From Symbiodinium sp. CCMP2592 (lineage: Eukaryota; Sar; Dinophyceae; Suessiales; Symbiodiniaceae), in the NCBI GenBank assembly GCA_905221615.1, contig CAJNDT010000979.1:930001-994000 (forward strand): 64,000 nucleotides of DNA, read 5' to 3'. Positions within the stretch are counted from its first letter, which is position 1, and the number at the start of each line of letters is the position of its first letter. The translations under genes and the position numbers were made by a program. Below are positions 60,944-64,000 of the stretch, one piece after another. Under the pieces are notes generated by a model. It did no database searches, was not told where the DNA came from, and saw only the letters and a list, made by a program, of their open reading frames with translations.

Positions 60944-62780
60944 CCTAAACTCCCCCTTATAGAACCCTTATAGATCCCTTAAAGGAGCCCTTTAAAGGAA
61001 CCCTAGGGTTTCTTACTAAGTCCCATGATCCTCTAAGTAACCTAAACTCCCCCTTATAGAACCCTTATAGATCCCTTAAAGGAGCCCTTTAAAGGAACCC
61101 TAGGGTTTCTTACTAAGTCCCATGATCCTCTAAGTAACCTAAACTCCCCCTTATAGAACCCTTATAGATCCCTTAAAGGAGCCCTTTAAAGGAACCCTAG
61201 GGTTTCTTACTAAGTCCCATGATCCTCTAAGTAACCTAAACTCCCCCTTATAGAACCCTTATAGATCCCTTAAAGGAGCCCTTTAAAGGAACCCTAGGGT
61301 TTCTTACTAAGTCCCATGATCCTCTAAGTAACCTAAACTCCCCCTTATAGAACCCTTATAGATCCCTTAAAGGAGCCCTTTAAAGGAACCCTAGGGTTTC
61401 TTACTAAGTCCCATGATCCTCTAAGTAACCTAAACTCCCCCTTATAGAACCCTTATAGATCCCTTAAAGGAGCCCTTTAAAGGAACCCTAGGGTTTCTTA
61501 CTAAGTCCCATGATCCTCTAAGTAACCTAAACTCCCCCTTATAGAACCCTTATAGATCCCTTAAAGGAGCCCTTTAAAGGAACCCTAGGGTTTCTTACTA
61601 AGTCCCATGATCCTCTAAGTAACCTAAACTCCCCCTTATAGAACCCTTATAGATCCCTTAAAGGAGCCCTTTAAAGGAACCCTAGGGTTTCTTACTAAGT
61701 CCCATGATCCTCTAAGTAACCTAAACTCCCCCTTATAGAACCCTTATAGATCCCTTAAAGGAGCCCTTTAAAGGAACCCTAGGGTTTCTTACTAAGTCCC
61801 ATGATCCTCTAAGTAACCTAAACTCCCCCTTATAGAACCCTTATAGATCCCTTAAAGGAGCCCTTTAAAGGAACCCTAGGGTTTCTTACTAAGTCCCATG
61901 ATCCTCTAAGTAACCTAAACTCCCCCTTATAGAACCCTTATAGATCCCTTAAAGGAGCCCTTTAAAGGAACCCTAGGGTTTCTTACTAAGTCCCATGATC
62001 CTCTAAGTAACCTAAACTCCCCCTTATAGAACCCTTATAGATCCCTTAAAGGAGCCCTTTAAAGGAACCCTAGGGTTTCTTACTAAGTCCCATGATCCTC
62101 TAAGTAACCTAAACTCCCCCTTATAGAACCCTTATAGATCCCTTAAAGGAGCCCTTTAAAGGAACCCTAGGGTTTCTTACTAAGTCCCATGATCCTCTAA
62201 GTAACCTAAACTCCCCCTTATAGAACCCTTATAGATCCCTTAAAGGAGCCCTTTAAAGGAACCCTAGGGTTTCTTACTAAGTCCCATGATCCTCTAAGTA
62301 ACCTAAACTCCCCCTTATAGAACCCTTATAGATCCCTTAAAGGAGCCCTTTAAAGGAACCCTAGGGTTTCTTACTAAGTCCCATGATCCTCTAAGTAACC
62401 TAAACTCCCCCTTATAGAACCCTTATAGATCCCTTAAAGGAGCCCTTTAAAGGAACCCTAGGGTTTCTTACTAAGTCCCATGATCCTCTAAGTAACCTAA
62501 ACTCCCCCTTATAGAACCCTTATAGATCCCTTAAAGGAGCCCTTTAAAGGAACCCTAGGGTTTCTTACTAAGTCCCATGATCCTCTAAGTAACCTAAACT
62601 CCCCCTTATAGAACCCTTATAGATCCCTTAAAGGAGCCCTTTAAAGGAACCCTAGGGTTTCTTACTAAGTCCCATGATCCTCTAAGTAACCTAAACTCCC
62701 CCTTATAGAACCCTTATAGATCCCTTAAAGGAGCCCTTTAAAGGAACCCTAGGGTTTCTTACTAAGTCCCATGATCCTCA
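60924..62780. repeat. 97-bp satellite, 19 nearly identical units
   Basis: TCCCATGATCCTCTAAGTAA recurs every 97 bp: 60924 (with one C variant), 61021, 61118, 61215 and so on to 62767, exactly 19 intervals. Apart from the first unit I see no differences. Each unit holds the right arm of MITE A, CCTTATAGAACCCTTATAG, and the palindromic CCCTTTAAAGGAACCCTAGG. It ends at 62780 with CTCAGCCCC. Confidence 0.97.
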
Positions 62781-63014
62781 GCCCCAACCCTCAACACCCC
62801 GAGCCCCGAGCCCCTTTCAACCTGCAACCTTCATCCCCAAGCTCTGAATCGAACCCGCGGACCCTTTCAGGGGACTCTTATTAAGGAATCCACGGTTTAG
62901 AGTTTAGGGTTTAGGGTTTAGGGTTTAGGAATCCTTCTACAAACAAAAAGAGCCGTAAAGGAATCCTCAAAACCCTAAACCCTCAAAGCCCAGAGCCGTC
63001 GACCTAGGAGATAT

Positions 63015-63074
63015 ATGGCGAAAACCGCCGCAATCATCTCCGACGCTGTGCCTGCGCCCGAGCTTTCTGCATAG
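63015..63074 (+). CDS. Small terminal exon
   Basis: It reads MAKTAAIISDAVPAPELSA with TAG at 63072-63074, between telomere-like flanks and a MITE C 21 nt downstream. It may be a whole exon or part of one. Confidence 0.4.
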   Translation: MAKTAAIISDAVPAPELSA

Positions 63075-63095
63075 GGGTTGCTTTAAGGGTTACTT

Positions 63096-63202
63096 TACAG
63101 TAAAAGCCAGAAAGTTGGAATATGATTATCCTAAACCCTTTATAGTAAATTATAAGGTATCCTACCCTGAAACCATATTCCAACTTTCTGGAGTTCCCTG
63201 TA
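63096..63202. mobile_element. MITE family C
   Basis: TACAGTAAAAGCCAGAAAGT on the left, ACTTTCTGGAGTTCCCTGTA on the right. TA at both ends. Confidence 0.9.
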
Positions 63203-63265
63203 GGGGTTCTGCAAGGGTCCCCGAGGATGCCCCAAACGTCGCCCTTCGGGGTTTCGGGCCTTAGG

Positions 63266-63320
63266 ATCTTAGGGTTTAGGGTTTAGGGTTTAGGGTTTAG
63301 GGTTTAGGGTTTAGGGTTTT
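63266..63320. repeat. TTTAGGG block
   Basis: Seven nearly perfect TTTAGGG units. Confidence 0.9.
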
Positions 63321-63593
63321 AAGTGTTTCTTTTGTGGTATGGGGCCGGCAGGTTTAGAATTTGGAATGTACATTTTTTTGGGGGGCTTAGGGCCCTACTA
63401 TAGAACCCTATAGTACCCTTTAAAGGAGCCCTATAAGGCTTGTAGATTTTTCCGAAAGGGGTTTATACGGTTTTACTACAGGGTTTTATGTAGAGATAGG
63501 ATAGTGTGTCCTCCGGGGTTGCTGCAACTAGGGGTTTAGGGTTTAGGGTTTAGGGGTGGCTTGGGTGTGGGAGTGGGGACTTCGTACTTGCAC

Positions 63594-63676
63594 CCAGAGT
63601 AACCTACCTTTTAAGGACCTAAGAAGGAAATCATAAGAAGGAGCCCGGAAGAGGTAGTTCGTTTAGGGTCCAGGTA
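63594..63676. repeat. Dispersed repeat family N
   Basis: AGAGTAACCTACCTTTTAAG ... TTTAGGGTCCAGGTAGG, matching 33455 and 55936. Confidence 0.65.
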
Positions 63677-63761
63677 GGGGCGAGTATGGCGGTTCTAGGA
63701 GTCTAAACCCTAAACCCTAGACCATAAACCTAAACCCTAAACCCTAAACCCTAAACCGTCT

Positions 63762-63838
63762 GTGCTGACTCCAATCTGTCGCGCCGCTTGCCCCGCTCTT
63801 CGAAGGCGGACCCGAGAGACGCAATGAACGCGCAGGGT
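63762..63838 (+). CDS. Possible exon between CCCTAAA block and repeat L
   Basis: It reads VCADSNLSRRLPRSSKAD then PRDAMNAQGH and runs into repeat L (TATATAGTCTCCTTAGGAAT). CCCTAAA precedes it at 63705-63758. Confidence 0.35.
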
Positions 63839-64000
63839 CACTATATAGTCTCCTTAGGAATTATTTTTGTTCATATATTATTAACAGTATTATGGTTCTC
63901 AGGGAGGTATAGCTATAAGCATGTACCACTCCTGTCCTCTGCTGCCAGGCTTCTTCCAGTGTTTCTCTCTCCTGCCATGCCTCCATGGTTGTGGATCGGA

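Noticed and set aside
60924-62780. Possible CRISPR array
   Set aside because: Units are 97 bp and identical along their full length with no variable spacers. It is a satellite in a eukaryotic context.

Overview
This window looks like nuclear DNA of a dinoflagellate or close alveolate relative. The evidence is: very many interstitial TTTAGGG/CCCTAAA blocks; tiny exons, all readable on the plus strand, scattered in long repeat-filled introns; a GC-rich LINE whose ORF1 and endonuclease/reverse-transcriptase ORF2 resemble elements I recall from Symbiodiniaceae; and a decayed Ty1/copia fragment. The assignment rests on pattern and memory, not on a search. There is no rRNA, no tRNA I could recognise and no CRISPR.

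Layout. 0-4 kb: small exons separated by telomere-like blocks. 4-11.9 kb: one near-complete LINE (ORF1, ORF2, a broken ORF3 and a poly-A tail). 12-23.5 kb: scattered exons, MITEs and a copia relic. 23.7-27.7 kb: a seven-exon gene for a Gly/Cys/Asn/Met-rich repeat protein whose splice phases all agree. 27.8-33 kb: a tandem array of about 1.07 kb units. 36.7-39 kb: a glutamine-rich protein gene in which one whole intron is a MITE. 43.7-45.9 kb: a GC-rich gene with short, conventional GT-AG introns and no MITEs or telomeric blocks. 46-60 kb: more isolated exons, each flanked by MITEs or telomere blocks. 60.9-62.8 kb: a homogeneous 97-bp satellite of 19 units. 63-64 kb: further exons and MITEs.

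The main theme is intron structure. Many exons end at a donor that is itself a telomere unit (GTTTAGGG) and start after an AG that follows CCCTAAA repeats. The introns therefore carry inverted telomeric repeats at their two ends and could fold into hairpins. At least fifteen families of short (about 90-130 bp) inverted-repeat elements with TA flanks fill the introns. Some abut exons directly and supply GT or AG splice dinucleotides. Two filled/empty-site comparisons inside the window show that such elements inserted recently. One element (36898-37020) makes up almost a complete phase-consistent intron, which is the behaviour expected of introners.

Exon calls come from reading frames, splice dinucleotides and phase agreement only. 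Single isolated exons are tentative. The seven-exon gene and the MITE-intron gene are the best supported.
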